Part shown: piece by piece, positions 1 through 7,728 of the stretch | Position numbering within the stretch: position 1 is the first letter of the stretch | Layout of the letters: each line of letters begins with the position of its first letter | NCBI GenBank assembly: GCA_030612585.1 | Contig: JAUWNP010000015.1 | Location: 1-45,136, forward strand | DNA from: Anaerolineae bacterium | GTDB taxonomy: Bacteria; Chloroflexota; Anaerolineae; B4-G1 | Length of the DNA: 45,136 nucleotides | Reading direction: 5' to 3' | Position numbers and translations under genes: made by a program | Notes under the pieces: generated by a model | Database searches by the model: none | What the model was told of the DNA's origin: nothing | What the model saw: the letters and a program-made list of their open reading frames with translations, nothing else

Positions 1-59
1 ACTGCCCGTCGGGCTGTGCTTGCATCTAGTGCTAGCAGGTCATCGCTAGGAAGTGATAG

Positions 60-215
60 TTAGTCAGCTAGGGAGCAAAACCGCTACATTGGGGGCAGCT
101 ATCCGACCGGTGCGGCGAGAGAGAGGAACGGCGGTTAGCAAAACCGCCCTACATTGGGGGCAGCTATCCGACCGCCGTGGCGAGAGAGAAACGGCAGTTA
201 GCAAAACCGCCCTAC
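60..215. repeat. REP-like palindrome array upstream of RAYT transposase
   Basis: Roughly two and a half tandem units of about 65 bp. Each carries the small palindrome GGCGGTTAGCAAAACCGCC or a variant: a degraded copy near 68-85, a perfect copy at 130-148, and a GGCAGTT variant at 193-211. Each palindrome is followed by CCCTACA or CTACA. The first two units share a following segment of 23 bases (from about 87 and 152). A further palindrome lies just past the transposase gene at 766-784. The layout matches REP sequences mobilised by a RAYT protein. Confidence 0.85.
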
Positions 216-230
216 AATTGAGGATGAACG

Positions 231-764
231 ATGCGCAATGTGCGACGGTTTTACGTACCGAATGCGATTGTGTTTCTCACGCTCGTGACTAAAGATCGGC
301 GGGTTCTGTTTGACCTAGATCACTCACACCATGTGAACATGTTCTTCGACAAGATGCGAGCGGTACGCGAGTTCAAACCTTTCAAGATCCTCGCCGATAT
401 CTTTCTACCGGATCACATTCACCTACTCATGCGACCGACGGGCGAAGCAAACTTCTCCTCCATTTTGCAATCGGTACAACGGAGCTACACGTTCGAATAT
501 AAAGACCACTACAGTATCGGAGGCTCTCTGAACCTCTGGCAGCATCGGTTTTGGGACCATATCATCCGTGATGAAAAGGACCTGAATCGGCATTTCGATT
601 ACATTCATTGGAACGCAGTCAAGCACGGATTAGTCACAAAGCCCGAAGATTGGCCCTATTCGAGCTATTTACATTGGGTCGAGAAGGGCTATTACGAGAT
701 TGGTTGGGGGCACGTGGAACCGGAGATTTTGCGCGACATCAACGACGCTGCATTCGGCGAATGA
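231..764 (+). CDS. REP-associated tyrosine transposase (RAYT, Y1/HUH family)
   Basis: A 177-residue protein of the Y1_Tnp (IS200-like) family, in the subgroup that handles REP sequences. The HUH metal-binding motif is visible as H62-I-H64 in PDHIHLLM. The catalytic tyrosine is probably Y124 in DYIHWNAVKHG, followed by the family's PEDWPYSS segment. Members nick single-stranded DNA at a hairpin and form a 5'-phosphotyrosine link. The ATG at 231 has GAGG about 8 bases upstream. Palindromes of the type the enzyme would recognise sit on both sides (130-148, 193-211, 766-784), which strongly supports the assignment. The gene appears full length. The usual Asn-Pro after YIH is Asn-Ala here, a mild departure. 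Confidence 0.92.
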   Translation: MRNVRRFYVPNAIVFLTLVTKDRRVLFDLDHSHHVNMFFDKMRAVREFKPFKILADIFLPDHIHLLMRPTGEANFSSILQSVQRSYTFEYKDHYSIGGSLNLWQHRFWDHIIRDEKDLNRHFDYIHWNAVKHGLVTKPEDWPYSSYLHWVEKGYYEIGWGHVEPEILRDINDAAFGE

Positions 765-765
765 C

Positions 766-784
766 GGCGGCTAGCAAAACCGCC
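766..784. repeat. REP palindrome downstream of RAYT
   Basis: GGCGGCTAGCAAAACCGCC, the same palindrome as upstream of the transposase, beginning two bases after its stop codon. It is followed by CTACTGGAAGGAG, so it directly abuts the ribosome-binding site of rmlD. Confidence 0.85.
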
Positions 785-802
785 CTACTGGAAGGAGACA
801 TT

Positions 803-1663
803 GTGCGCATCTTCATCACCGGCTGCAAGGGACAACTGGGCCGCTCGCTCTATGCAGCGTTGGCTGAGCACACGCTAACAGGCTGCGATCTGCCAGAATT
901 GGACGTCACCGACCGGACTGCCATCGGCGCGGCTATCGCCGGCTTCGCTCCCGACGTGGTCATCCACGCCGCCGCCTGGACCGACGTGGATGGCTGCGCC
1001 CGCGACCCGGAGCGTGCCTACCGCGCCAACGCGCTGGGCACGCAAAACGTAACCCTGGCCTGTGCCGCCTGCAGCGCGGTGATGGTCTACATCAGTACCA
1101 ACGAGGTCTTCGACGGCACGGCTACGGAGCCCTACCGGGAGTGGGATCCGCCCCATCCCATCAACCCCTATGCCCGCTCGAAGGCTGCCGGGGAGTGGTT
1201 CGTGCGCCACCTGCTCACCCGTTTCTACATCGCCCGTACCTCCTGGCTGTACGCTCCTGGAGGACGTAACTTCAGCAACCCCCAGCGCATCGTGCAATTG
1301 GCTGACGATGCTTCGACAGGCTCAGCACAGGACGGTGCATTGCGCGTGGTGACTGACGAGGTGGGCAACCCCACCTACGCGCCTGACCTGGCGGCGGCCA
1401 TCGGTGCGCTTATCCACACCGAGGCCTATGGCGTCTATCACCTGGCCAACGCGGGCCATTGTTCCCGCTATGACTTCGTCTGCGAGACCCTGCGTATCAG
1501 CGGGCGGGACCACGTACCCGTCGAGCCTATCACCCTGGCCAGGTTTCAGCGCGCCTCCACTCCTCCGCGCTTTGCTCCCCTGGCCAACACCGCCGCCGCC
1601 GCGCTGGGCATCACCCTCCGCCCGTGGCAAGAGGCGCTGGCTGAGTTCCTCGAATCCCGATGA
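803..1663 (+). CDS. rmlD: dTDP-4-dehydrorhamnose reductase (RmlD)
   Basis: NADPH-dependent reduction of dTDP-4-dehydro-L-rhamnose to dTDP-L-rhamnose, the last step in making the rhamnose donor for surface polysaccharide. The 286-residue product starts with the Rossmann signature ITGCKGQLG, carries DVTD, HAAAWTDVDGCA and the catalytic YARSKAAGE (Tyr-x3-Lys), and ends near the usual family length. I place the start at GTG 803, where GGAAGGAG lies 10 bases upstream; the open frame extends further 5' only over the end of the transposase. A dispersed repeat (1311-1333) adds an extra Ser-Thr-Gly-Ser-Ala-Gln-rich loop just before RVVTDEVGNPTYA. rmlA lies at 14039; rmlB and rmlC are not in the window. 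Confidence 0.93.
   Translation: MRIFITGCKGQLGRSLYAALAEHTLTGCDLPELDVTDRTAIGAAIAGFAPDVVIHAAAWTDVDGCARDPERAYRANALGTQNVTLACAACSAVMVYISTNEVFDGTATEPYREWDPPHPINPYARSKAAGEWFVRHLLTRFYIARTSWLYAPGGRNFSNPQRIVQLADDASTGSAQDGALRVVTDEVGNPTYAPDLAAAIGALIHTEAYGVYHLANAGHCSRYDFVCETLRISGRDHVPVEPITLARFQRASTPPRFAPLANTAAAALGITLRPWQEALAEFLESR
1311..1333. repeat. dispersed ~24-bp repeat inside rmlD
   Basis: A copy of the element CTTCGACAGGCTCAG followed by CACAGGAC, sitting in frame within rmlD and read as STGSAQD. Related copies occur at 27696, 27886, 32709, 34711 (tandem) and 35620. Confidence 0.75.
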
Positions 1664-1668
1664 TCGAA

Positions 1669-1740
1669 TCTCAAAGCCCAAATTCCAAAGCCCAAATCCC
1701 AAAGCCGGCAACACGCAACACGCAACACGCAACACGCAAC
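1669..1740. repeat. word-like tandem repeats between rmlD and GT2
   Basis: Two simple repeats in series: CAAAGCCCAAATTC-type words at about 1671-1706, then four and a half CAACACG units (period 7) up to 1740. The stretch stays open in the glycosyltransferase frame, so it could be translated as a 27-residue leader if the gene starts at 1660. Confidence 0.75.
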
Positions 1741-2697
1741 ATGCCTCTCTCCTCTGTCATCATTCCTAACTGGAACGGCGCGCATCACCTCCCCACCTGC
1801 CTGGCGAGTCTACGCCGCCAGACCTACCCCCGCGTCGAGGTCATTGTCGCCGACAACGGTTCCACCGACGGCTCGCTGGCCCTTCTGATCCGTGACTACG
1901 CGTGGGTGCGGGTGCTACCGCTGGGAGAGAACCGAGGCTTCGCGGGGGCGTGCAACGCCGGGATGCAAGCCGCGCAGGGTGAGTTTGTCGTCCTCCTGAA
2001 CAACGACACCGAGACTGATCCCCACTGGCTGGAAGAGGTCGTGGCCGCCTTCCACCGGTGCCCGGAGGCGGGGATTGTCGCTTCTAAGATGCTGCTCTTC
2101 GACCGGCGCGACATTTTCCACACCACTGGCGATTTTTACCGCGTGGACGGCATCCCCGGCAATCGAGGGGTGTGGCAGAAAGACGAGGAGCAGTACAATC
2201 GCGAAGAATACGTCTTCAGCGCCTGTGGAGGTAGCGCTGCCTACCGGAAGGTCATGCTGGACCAGGTGGGCCTGCTTGACGAGGACTTTTTCTTCTCTTG
2301 CGAGGACGTGGACCTGGCCTGGCGGGCGCAACTGGCTGGCTGGCGCTGCGTCTATGCCCCTCGCGCCGTCGTCTACCACAAGTTGAGCGCCACTGGCGGG
2401 GGAGTGACTGCCAGTTTCTATGACGGGCGCAACTTCGTCTACCTGCTGGTCAAGGACTACCCCGGCGACCTTTGGCGGTCCCACTGGCGGGCGATCCTGC
2501 GGGCTCAACTGCGCATCACCGCCGAGGCGCTGCGAGCCTGGCGGGGGGCGGCGGCGCGGGCCCGCCTGCGCGGCCAACTGGCGGGCCTCCTGGGCATCCC
2601 CAGGATGCTCCGCAAACGGCGGGCGGTGCAACGTAGTCGAACCGTGGGCCGATCATACCTTGACAGCATCCTGACCAGGGTTGACGAAAGTCCCTGA
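1741..2697 (+). CDS. glycosyltransferase family 2 (rhamnosyltransferase-like)
   Basis: A GT-A fold glycosyltransferase of 318 residues that probably adds a sugar, plausibly rhamnose, to a lipid-linked polysaccharide precursor. It opens with SSVIIPNWNG, followed by VIVADNGSTDGS, the metal-binding LLNNDTE (DxD-like), and EDVDLAWRAQLAGW, all typical of the rhamnosyltransferase-like GT2 group. The C-terminus is basic. I chose ATG 1741, where family homology begins. An alternative ATG at 1660 overlaps the rmlD stop (ATGA) and would add a repeat-encoded leader; neither start has a clear Shine-Dalgarno. The last ~24 codons lie inside an 85-bp dispersed repeat, so the C-terminus may have been rewritten by repeat insertion. 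Confidence 0.85.
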   Translation: MPLSSVIIPNWNGAHHLPTCLASLRRQTYPRVEVIVADNGSTDGSLALLIRDYAWVRVLPLGENRGFAGACNAGMQAAQGEFVVLLNNDTETDPHWLEEVVAAFHRCPEAGIVASKMLLFDRRDIFHTTGDFYRVDGIPGNRGVWQKDEEQYNREEYVFSACGGSAAYRKVMLDQVGLLDEDFFFSCEDVDLAWRAQLAGWRCVYAPRAVVYHKLSATGGGVTASFYDGRNFVYLLVKDYPGDLWRSHWRAILRAQLRITAEALRAWRGAAARARLRGQLAGLLGIPRMLRKRRAVQRSRTVGRSYLDSILTRVDESP

Positions 2698-2709
2698 AGC
2701 GGGCACCAT
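2625..2709. repeat. 85-bp dispersed repeat, copy 1
   Basis: Aligns without gaps to 7183-7267. The longest shared block includes TTGACGAAAGTCCCTGAAGC and continues to CGGG. Copy 1 covers the 3' end and stop codon of the GT2 gene. In this copy the -10-like hexamer after TTGACG (2681-2686) is CACCAT, a poor match. Confidence 0.8.
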
Positions 2710-2807
2710 TCGTCGTTGCGTACTGGGGCATCGCTTAGCGGAACGGTCAACTTCTTTACCCCCGTGTGCAGAAAGGCGAGGATAGGGCGGGGTTGCGCAT
2801 ATGTCGT

Positions 2808-2835
2808 TTGACCAATTCGCCGGATTGAGTATACT
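2808..2835 (+). promoter_or_regulatory. sigma-70-type promoter for the two-component operon
   Basis: TTGACC at 2808-2813 and TATACT at 2830-2835 with a 16-bp spacer, about 70 bases before the histidine kinase start. Found by inspection only. Confidence 0.5.
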
Positions 2836-2906
2836 CAGGTGCAAAACCTGGTTCTGATTCCCAATGTCGGGTAATGAAAAGACTTAATGGGGAATGGAGT
2901 GGACCT

Positions 2907-4238
2907 ATGATCAGCCATACTACAGGGGCAGAAACCTCAACAGAGGATAAAGATCTGCGGCTTTCGATCATTTTCGCGATTGCGAGGATCATGGCCACGC
3001 AGCAGAGCCTGGAGACCATGCTGGCGGCGTTTTTGTCCTGCATCGTTGAGACGTTGAAGTCGCCTGAAGCCGGCCTTATGATGCTCTACGATCCTGCTGA
3101 CGAATGTCTGATCGTGAGGGCTGCGCAGGGCTACGACCTCGCCCGCCTGAGGCAGGTACGCCTCGCCCCCGGCGAAGCCACGTGTGGCAAGACATTTCAG
3201 ACCGGTGAAGCCCAGTTGTACCCTACCCCGAAGGCCGTGGCTGCAGGAAGGAGAAACCTGACACCAGCGAACCGCGAGATCTTCCGAGCGGCGATCATCG
3301 GTCGGAGACAATTGCGGAGTGCTATATGCATACCGCTGTTCACCGGTGAGACAAAAGTGGGGGTTTTGAGCCTGGAGAACCGGCACCAGCCTGACAGTTT
3401 TGCTCGCGAGGACATCCCTTTCTTGGAAGCCGTGGCCGATCTCCTCGCGCTATCCATCGAAAATGCCCGTCTGAGAGAGGAACTACAGGCCACCCAGGCC
3501 CTCGAGGAGGCGAATCGCCTCAAAGCGGAACTGATCTCTACTCTGGCCCACGAGATGCGTACGCCGCTGACTTCGATCAAGGGCTACTCCACGGCCCTGC
3601 TCATGGAGGAAGCCACCTTCAGCCCTGAGACTCAGCGGGAGTTCCTGCAGATCGTGGATGATGAGTGTGACATCCTGCAAGACCTCATCCACGACCTGCT
3701 GGAGTCGTCCATCATTGACGCTGGTCTCTTGCGGCTCGAACCCCAGCCGGTGATGTTGCCTCGTCTGGCTAAGGGTGTGGCCGACGATATGGCGCGCCGT
3801 GCCCAGGAGCACCGCTTCCTGATCGATTTTCCGAAGAATTTCCCCATTGTGGATGCCGATCCTCATCGCATTGAGCAGGTGTTGCGCAACTTGCTGGACA
3901 ACGCGATTAAGTACTCGCTGCAAGGGGGGTTGGTTGTCGTGCGGGGTGAAGTACACCAGGATGAAGTCGTCATCAGTGTGGCTGACCAGGGAGTGGGCAT
4001 CGCCCCTGAGCACTTGAATCGGCTGTTTGAGAAGTTCTTCCGCATCAAGTCGGCTCTGGGACGCCACGTCGTCGGCTCGGGACTGGGGTTGCCCATCGCC
4101 CGCACCATTGTGGAGAGCCAAGGGGGGCGCATCTGGGCTGAGAGCCAGGTGGGGCAGGGCAGTACGTTTTACTTCACGCTCCCTCTTCGGGGCCTGAGCC
4201 AGGGACAAACAGAGCAGGAGGAGCAACAGAATGAGTGA
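2907..4238 (+). CDS. GAF-domain sensor histidine kinase
   Basis: Cytoplasmic sensor kinase of 443 residues (454 if it starts at ATG 2874). No membrane segment or signal peptide is visible. An N-terminal GAF domain (about residues 25-190) is followed by a short coiled linker. Next comes a HisKA domain with phosphoacceptor His in STLAHEMRTPLTSIKGYS (H215 from this start), then an HATPase domain with N box LRNLLDNAIKYS, G1 VADQGVGIAP, F box LFEKFFR and G2 GSGLGLPIA. I prefer ATG 2907 because GGAG lies 7 bases upstream. The 3' end overlaps the response regulator by 8 bases, so the pair is translationally coupled. The signal sensed through GAF cannot be told from sequence. Confidence 0.93.
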   Translation: MISHTTGAETSTEDKDLRLSIIFAIARIMATQQSLETMLAAFLSCIVETLKSPEAGLMMLYDPADECLIVRAAQGYDLARLRQVRLAPGEATCGKTFQTGEAQLYPTPKAVAAGRRNLTPANREIFRAAIIGRRQLRSAICIPLFTGETKVGVLSLENRHQPDSFAREDIPFLEAVADLLALSIENARLREELQATQALEEANRLKAELISTLAHEMRTPLTSIKGYSTALLMEEATFSPETQREFLQIVDDECDILQDLIHDLLESSIIDAGLLRLEPQPVMLPRLAKGVADDMARRAQEHRFLIDFPKNFPIVDADPHRIEQVLRNLLDNAIKYSLQGGLVVVRGEVHQDEVVISVADQGVGIAPEHLNRLFEKFFRIKSALGRHVVGSGLGLPIARTIVESQGGRIWAESQVGQGSTFYFTLPLRGLSQGQTEQEEQQNE

Positions 4239-4947
4239 TAAGATCCTGGTCGTGGACGACGAGCCACGGGTGGTGCGGCTGGTCAGTGAGGTGTTGAGAG
4301 CAGTGGGCTACCAGGTGCTTGCCGCTGTCAGCGGCGAGCCCGCCATCGAGATGGTGGCTGTGGAGCAGCCTGGCCTGGTATTGCTGGACATCCTGCTTCC
4401 GGGCGACCTGGATGGGTACGAGATCTGCCGCCGCATCCGCGAGTTCTCCGACGTGGCGGTGATCATGCTCACCGCCAAAGCCCAGGAGAGCGACATGTTG
4501 CGCGGCTTCGACGTAGGAGCAGATGACTATCTGACCAAGCCTTTCAGCGCCAAGGAACTGGTGGCCCGGGTGAGGGCGGTCTTGCGGCGTACGCAACGTC
4601 CTGAGGAGAGGGTGACCGCTGTGTTTACTTGTGGCGAACTGGAGATCAATTTTGCCCGACGCATCGTCAAGGTGCGCGGCGAAAGGGTATCGCTCACTCG
4701 CACTGAGTACGCGCTGCTGCACCAGTTGGCCCTCAACGCCAACCGGGTTATGTTGCACCAGGACCTGCTGATGAAGGTGTGGGGGCCGGAGTATCGGGAC
4801 GACATTGACTATCTGCGAGCCTACATCCGCTACCTGCGGCGCAAACTGGAGCCAGACCCCCCGAATCCTCGGTACATCCTGACCTCACCGGGGGTTGGCT
4901 ATATGCTGACTTGCCCCGAGGGAGAGGAGGTGGAGGCTGTGGGTTAG
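4231..4947 (+). CDS. OmpR/PhoB-family response regulator
   Basis: DNA-binding response regulator of 238 residues, the partner of the overlapping histidine kinase. The receiver domain has the acidic pair D9/D10 in ILVVDDE, phosphoacceptor D53 in LLDILLP, T81 in MLTAKA, and K103 in LTKPF. The C-terminal winged helix (about residues 130-232) contains LTRTEYALLHQLALNANRV and the DIDYLRAYIRYLRRKLEPDP segment typical of the OmpR effector domain. Residues 57-59 (GDL) form a small insertion in the usual LPxxDG stretch. Two terminators follow the gene directly, so the operon ends here. Confidence 0.95.
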   Translation: MSDKILVVDDEPRVVRLVSEVLRAVGYQVLAAVSGEPAIEMVAVEQPGLVLLDILLPGDLDGYEICRRIREFSDVAVIMLTAKAQESDMLRGFDVGADDYLTKPFSAKELVARVRAVLRRTQRPEERVTAVFTCGELEINFARRIVKVRGERVSLTRTEYALLHQLALNANRVMLHQDLLMKVWGPEYRDDIDYLRAYIRYLRRKLEPDPPNPRYILTSPGVGYMLTCPEGEEVEAVG

Positions 4948-4958
4948 TTCTCAGTTCA

Positions 4959-4995
4959 GACCTCCGAGGTTTAGGAAACCTCGGAGGTCTTTTTT
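4959..4995 (+). terminator. rho-independent terminator after the response regulator
   Basis: A hairpin with GACCTCCGAGGTT pairing to AACCTCGGAGGTC around a short TAGGA-like loop, followed by a run of six T. Very strong by inspection. Confidence 0.9.
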
Positions 4996-4997
4996 GT

Positions 4998-5033
4998 GGC
5001 GGCGGCCTTGCTGGTGCAAGAGCCGCCGTTTTT
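4998..5033 (+). terminator. second terminator-like hairpin
   Basis: GGCGGC pairs with GCCGCC around an inner TTGC/GCAA stem, followed by GTTTTTCGTTTTT. It sits directly behind the first terminator and gives a tandem stop for the two-component transcript. Confidence 0.65.
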
Positions 5034-5094
5034 CGTTTTTCATGGGTTTTTCAGGAAGTGGGGCTGGCTTTCTATGAGATTTTCATGGGTCTTG

Positions 5095-5103
5095 TGTTAT
5101 GAT
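5095..5103 (+). promoter_or_regulatory. possible extended -10 promoter for the gdhA operon
   Basis: TGTTATGAT at 5095-5103 resembles an extended -10 element (TGn plus TATGAT), about 68 bases before the first gene. No good -35 hexamer is present at the expected distance. Confidence 0.35.
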
Positions 5104-5170
5104 AGGGGCGCAATCGGATAGGAAACGGTACAAAAACGTAAATCAGATTTAGATGAAGGAGGAACGTAAA

Positions 5171-5737
5171 ATGGCTGAGGTTTTTCAAGCGAGGCAGACT
5201 GAAGTGATGGACGTTGAGTTCGCAGCGCCATCGTTGCGACTGCCGGATGCGGACAGCACCGCCGAATTCGTGTTGACTCGAGCACTAGACTTCTGCGCCC
5301 AGAAGATGGGGGCTGACAGTGTTCAGACCGCGATAGATTGCTTGCGCCAGGGCAATAGCACCGCGTGCCAGTATTGCCACTATAGTCTGGCCAAGCAGGT
5401 GGCCGAGTCTTTGGGGGCATTGGATGAGAACGTCAAGGCGGTCTATATCCTGGATTACGATGCTACACCCGAGGACATCTGCTTCGGCGAGGCGACGCAC
5501 CCATCGCTGATTCATCTTATCGTCTGGGCTGAACGCAAGACCAGCGCCCTGGACTCACTGGTGGCAGCCTTGGACCGCGCTTTGGCTCAGAGGTACGGCG
5601 ATCTGATCGGCAGACACCAGTTGATGCACCTGCTGGACGTGCAGGTGATAGACGATGCCGACGTTAAACAGCGTGTTGGCTACGGAGCGCTGCTTTCCTC
5701 GCTCCACCATCGGCCCATTCGGCTCTGGGAACGGTGA
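5171..5737 (+). CDS. hypothetical protein upstream of glutamate dehydrogenase
   Basis: A 188-residue soluble protein that I do not recognise. The start at ATG 5171 is set by a strong AAGGAGG eight bases upstream; an in-frame ATG at 5153 would lie before that site. Visible features are an acidic N-terminal half, several cysteines including a CQYC pair in STACQYCHYSLAKQVAE, and a C-terminal region rich in Leu and His (GRHQLMHLLDVQVIDDADVKQR). It ends 15 bases before gdhA, whose ribosome-binding site falls in the gap, so the two are one transcription unit. A role tied to glutamate dehydrogenase, for example as a regulator or partner, is inferred from position only. Confidence 0.75.
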   Translation: MAEVFQARQTEVMDVEFAAPSLRLPDADSTAEFVLTRALDFCAQKMGADSVQTAIDCLRQGNSTACQYCHYSLAKQVAESLGALDENVKAVYILDYDATPEDICFGEATHPSLIHLIVWAERKTSALDSLVAALDRALAQRYGDLIGRHQLMHLLDVQVIDDADVKQRVGYGALLSSLHHRPIRLWER

Positions 5738-5752
5738 CCAAAGGAGGAACTC

Positions 5753-7075
5753 GTGGAGAGTCAGGTTACAACAGAAGTACTCGTTGAAACTCGTCCCACG
5801 TTCGTCGTGGCCGAGCCACCCAAACAGGACCTGTGGGATACAGTCCTGGCTCAACTTGACGATGTCGCCCAACGACTGCGCCTGGACACCGGCATCCACG
5901 CTATCCTGCGTCACCCGGAGCGGGAACTGACGGTGGCCGTGCCGGTCGTGATGGACGACGGCTCGGTCAAGGTTTTCACGGGCTATCGCATCCAGCATTC
6001 CAGTGCCCGAGGACCGTGCAAGGGCGGCATCCGTTATCACCCGGACGTGGACCTCAGCGAGGTCAGAGCGTTGGCGGCCCTGATGACCTGGAAGTGTGCT
6101 GTGGTGAATATCCCCTACGGCGGGGCCAAAGGTGGGGTGCGTTGCGACCCGGTGCAGATGTCCGAAGATGAGGTTTGCCGTATGACGCGCCGCTTTACGG
6201 CCATGATCATGCCCATCATCGGCTCGAAACGGGATATCCCAGCGCCTGACGTCAACACCAACGCTCAGACCATGGCCTGGATCGCCGACACGGTCAGCAT
6301 GCTGGAGCGCAAGACCGTGATTGACATCGTCACGGGCAAACCAATCTCCCTTGGTGGGTCGCTGGGACGCAAGGAGGCGACTGGGCGGGGAGCCGCCATC
6401 ATCACTGCGGAACTCCTGAAGCGCAAGCGCCGGAGGCTTTCGGACACGACAGTGGCGGTGCAAGGCTACGGCAACGTCGGCTCCCACGCGGCGACGATCA
6501 TGGACCAGATGGGCTGCACGATCATAGCAGTGAGCGACGTCAGTGGCGGGCTGTATAACCCCCACGGTCTGGATATTGCCAGCATCAACCAGCACGTGAC
6601 GGCTCATCCCAAGCGACTGCTGGAGGGATACGAAGCCCCAGGTGTCGAGAAGATCACCAACGACGAACTGTTGGTAAGCGACGCGGATGTGTTGATCCCG
6701 GCTGCGTTGGAGCATCAGATCCGCGCCGACAACGCGCCCTACGTCCAGGCCAAGATGATCGTGGAAGGCGCTAATGGCCCCACCACCCGCGAGGCTGACG
6801 AAATCCTGGGTGATCGAGGTATCATCGTCGTGCCCGACATCCTGGCCAACGCCGGAGGAGTCGTGGTCAGTTACTTCGAATGGGTGCAGGACCTGCAATG
6901 CTTCTTTTGGGACGAGAAAGAGGTCAATCGCAACCTGAGGCGCATCATAGTGCGCAGTTTCAAAGAGGTGTGGGACTTCAGCCGGGAGCAAGGGGTATCG
7001 CTGCGGCTGGGGGCCTACATGCTGGCGGTGGATAGGGTGGCAGGTGCGGTGCAATCTCGGGGGATATTCCCCTAG
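5753..7075 (+). CDS. gdhA: Glu/Leu/Phe/Val dehydrogenase (glutamate dehydrogenase)
   Basis: Oxidative deamination of glutamate to 2-oxoglutarate, or the reverse reaction, linking nitrogen and carbon metabolism in the cytoplasm. The 440-residue length fits the hexameric family. The three expected lysines are visible: K90 in GPCKGGIRYHP, K114 in MTWKCAVV and catalytic K126 in PYGGAKGGV. The conserved APDVNT segment is present, as is the NAD(P)-binding VAVQGYGNVGSHAA. The GTG at 5753 follows AAAGGAGG. A strong terminator comes after the gene. Cofactor preference cannot be fixed by eye. Confidence 0.95.
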   Translation: MESQVTTEVLVETRPTFVVAEPPKQDLWDTVLAQLDDVAQRLRLDTGIHAILRHPERELTVAVPVVMDDGSVKVFTGYRIQHSSARGPCKGGIRYHPDVDLSEVRALAALMTWKCAVVNIPYGGAKGGVRCDPVQMSEDEVCRMTRRFTAMIMPIIGSKRDIPAPDVNTNAQTMAWIADTVSMLERKTVIDIVTGKPISLGGSLGRKEATGRGAAIITAELLKRKRRRLSDTTVAVQGYGNVGSHAATIMDQMGCTIIAVSDVSGGLYNPHGLDIASINQHVTAHPKRLLEGYEAPGVEKITNDELLVSDADVLIPAALEHQIRADNAPYVQAKMIVEGANGPTTREADEILGDRGIIVVPDILANAGGVVVSYFEWVQDLQCFFWDEKEVNRNLRRIIVRSFKEVWDFSREQGVSLRLGAYMLAVDRVAGAVQSRGIFP

Positions 7076-7121
7076 ATCAACAGATCAACTGAGCCAGAGC
7101 AGTTCACAACCTCTCAACAGG

Positions 7122-7155
7122 ACACCCGGGGTCGGCAAGACCCCGGGTGTTTGTG
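7122..7155 (+). terminator. terminator after gdhA
   Basis: A perfect 12-bp stem, ACACCCGGGGTC with GACCCCGGGTGT around loop GGCAA (7122-7150), followed by a weak TTGTGT tail. Confidence 0.7.
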
Positions 7156-7182
7156 TCCCCGTGTCCCACGAACTTGGCAGAC

Positions 7183-7267
7183 AGTGCAGCGTAGGCTAGC
7201 CGTTGACCAACCGTACCTTGATAGTATCCTCCCCGGAGTTGACGAAAGTCCCTGAAGCGGGTATCAT
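7183..7267. repeat. 85-bp dispersed repeat, copy 2
   Basis: Ungapped match to 2625-2709, lying between the gdhA terminator and the next operon. TTGAC occurs three times (7203, 7218 as TTGAT, 7239). Confidence 0.8.
7239..7267 (+). promoter_or_regulatory. promoter-like pair inside the 85-bp repeat
   Basis: TTGACG at 7239-7244 and TATCAT at 7262-7267 with a 17-bp spacer, 42 bases before the next start codon. Copy 1 of the repeat keeps the TTGACG but has CACCAT at the -10 position. Confidence 0.5.
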
Positions 7268-7308
7268 GTGGACATCTTTTATCCTTGGTATCCCAAAAGG
7301 TGACCAAG

Positions 7309-7728
7309 ATGGGCAGATTGCTCTCCTTTCGCTTTGATCCTTTCCGTAGTTACTTTTCAATGATGCTGGTTGGCCGTGAGCGCGAGCCAACGGCCCACGA
7401 TGATGAGACCTACGAGTTTTGCCTTCACCTCATCCGGGGCCTGCGTACCGGCGAAATCAAGGGCTTCAGCAACGATGGGGGCGACCTGGCGCAGGATTAT
7501 CCGCGATTAATGGAACTGCTGGAAGCGCGCCCTGTCCCCGGTCGCTATGACGTGCCCGACCTGGGCCTCACCGACGCCACGCTGCCGGAGATCATCACCG
7601 CCATCTACGAGCGTCACGTCGTCGGGCGGCGGCCGGACTTTGCCTATCCCGTCGCCGGCGAGCGTGCCCTGGCCTTGCAGGTGGCCGATGGTGAGTCAGA
7701 GGAACATGCTTCGGAGGTTGAACATTAG
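7309..7728 (+). CDS. hypothetical protein
   Basis: A 139-residue protein I do not recognise. The ATG at 7309 has AAAAGG eight bases upstream; an in-frame TTG at 7285 lacks such a site. It starts MGRLLSFRFDPFRSYFSMML, continues with acidic and aromatic stretches (DDETYEFCLHLIRGLRTGEI) and shows no membrane segment or known motif. It overlaps the following glycosyltransferase by about 20 bases, which implies coupled translation. It is probably the first gene of the operon that runs toward the polysaccharide genes. Confidence 0.65.
   Translation: MGRLLSFRFDPFRSYFSMMLVGREREPTAHDDETYEFCLHLIRGLRTGEIKGFSNDGGDLAQDYPRLMELLEARPVPGRYDVPDLGLTDATLPEIITAIYERHVVGRRPDFAYPVAGERALALQVADGESEEHASEVEH

Noticed and set aside
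608..802. 5' extension of rmlD
   Set aside because: It overlaps the transposase gene and a REP palindrome, while GTG 803 has a good ribosome site and starts exactly at the Rossmann motif.
4911..5102. 63-codon frame over the double terminator
   Set aside because: It is encoded mostly by two hairpins and the end of the response regulator; no ribosome site.
5555..7054. 499-codon open frame antisense to gdhA
   Set aside because: It lies opposite a clear glutamate dehydrogenase with all catalytic motifs. The translated sequence is His/Asp/Val-rich without any motif, as expected for the mirror frame of GC-rich coding DNA.
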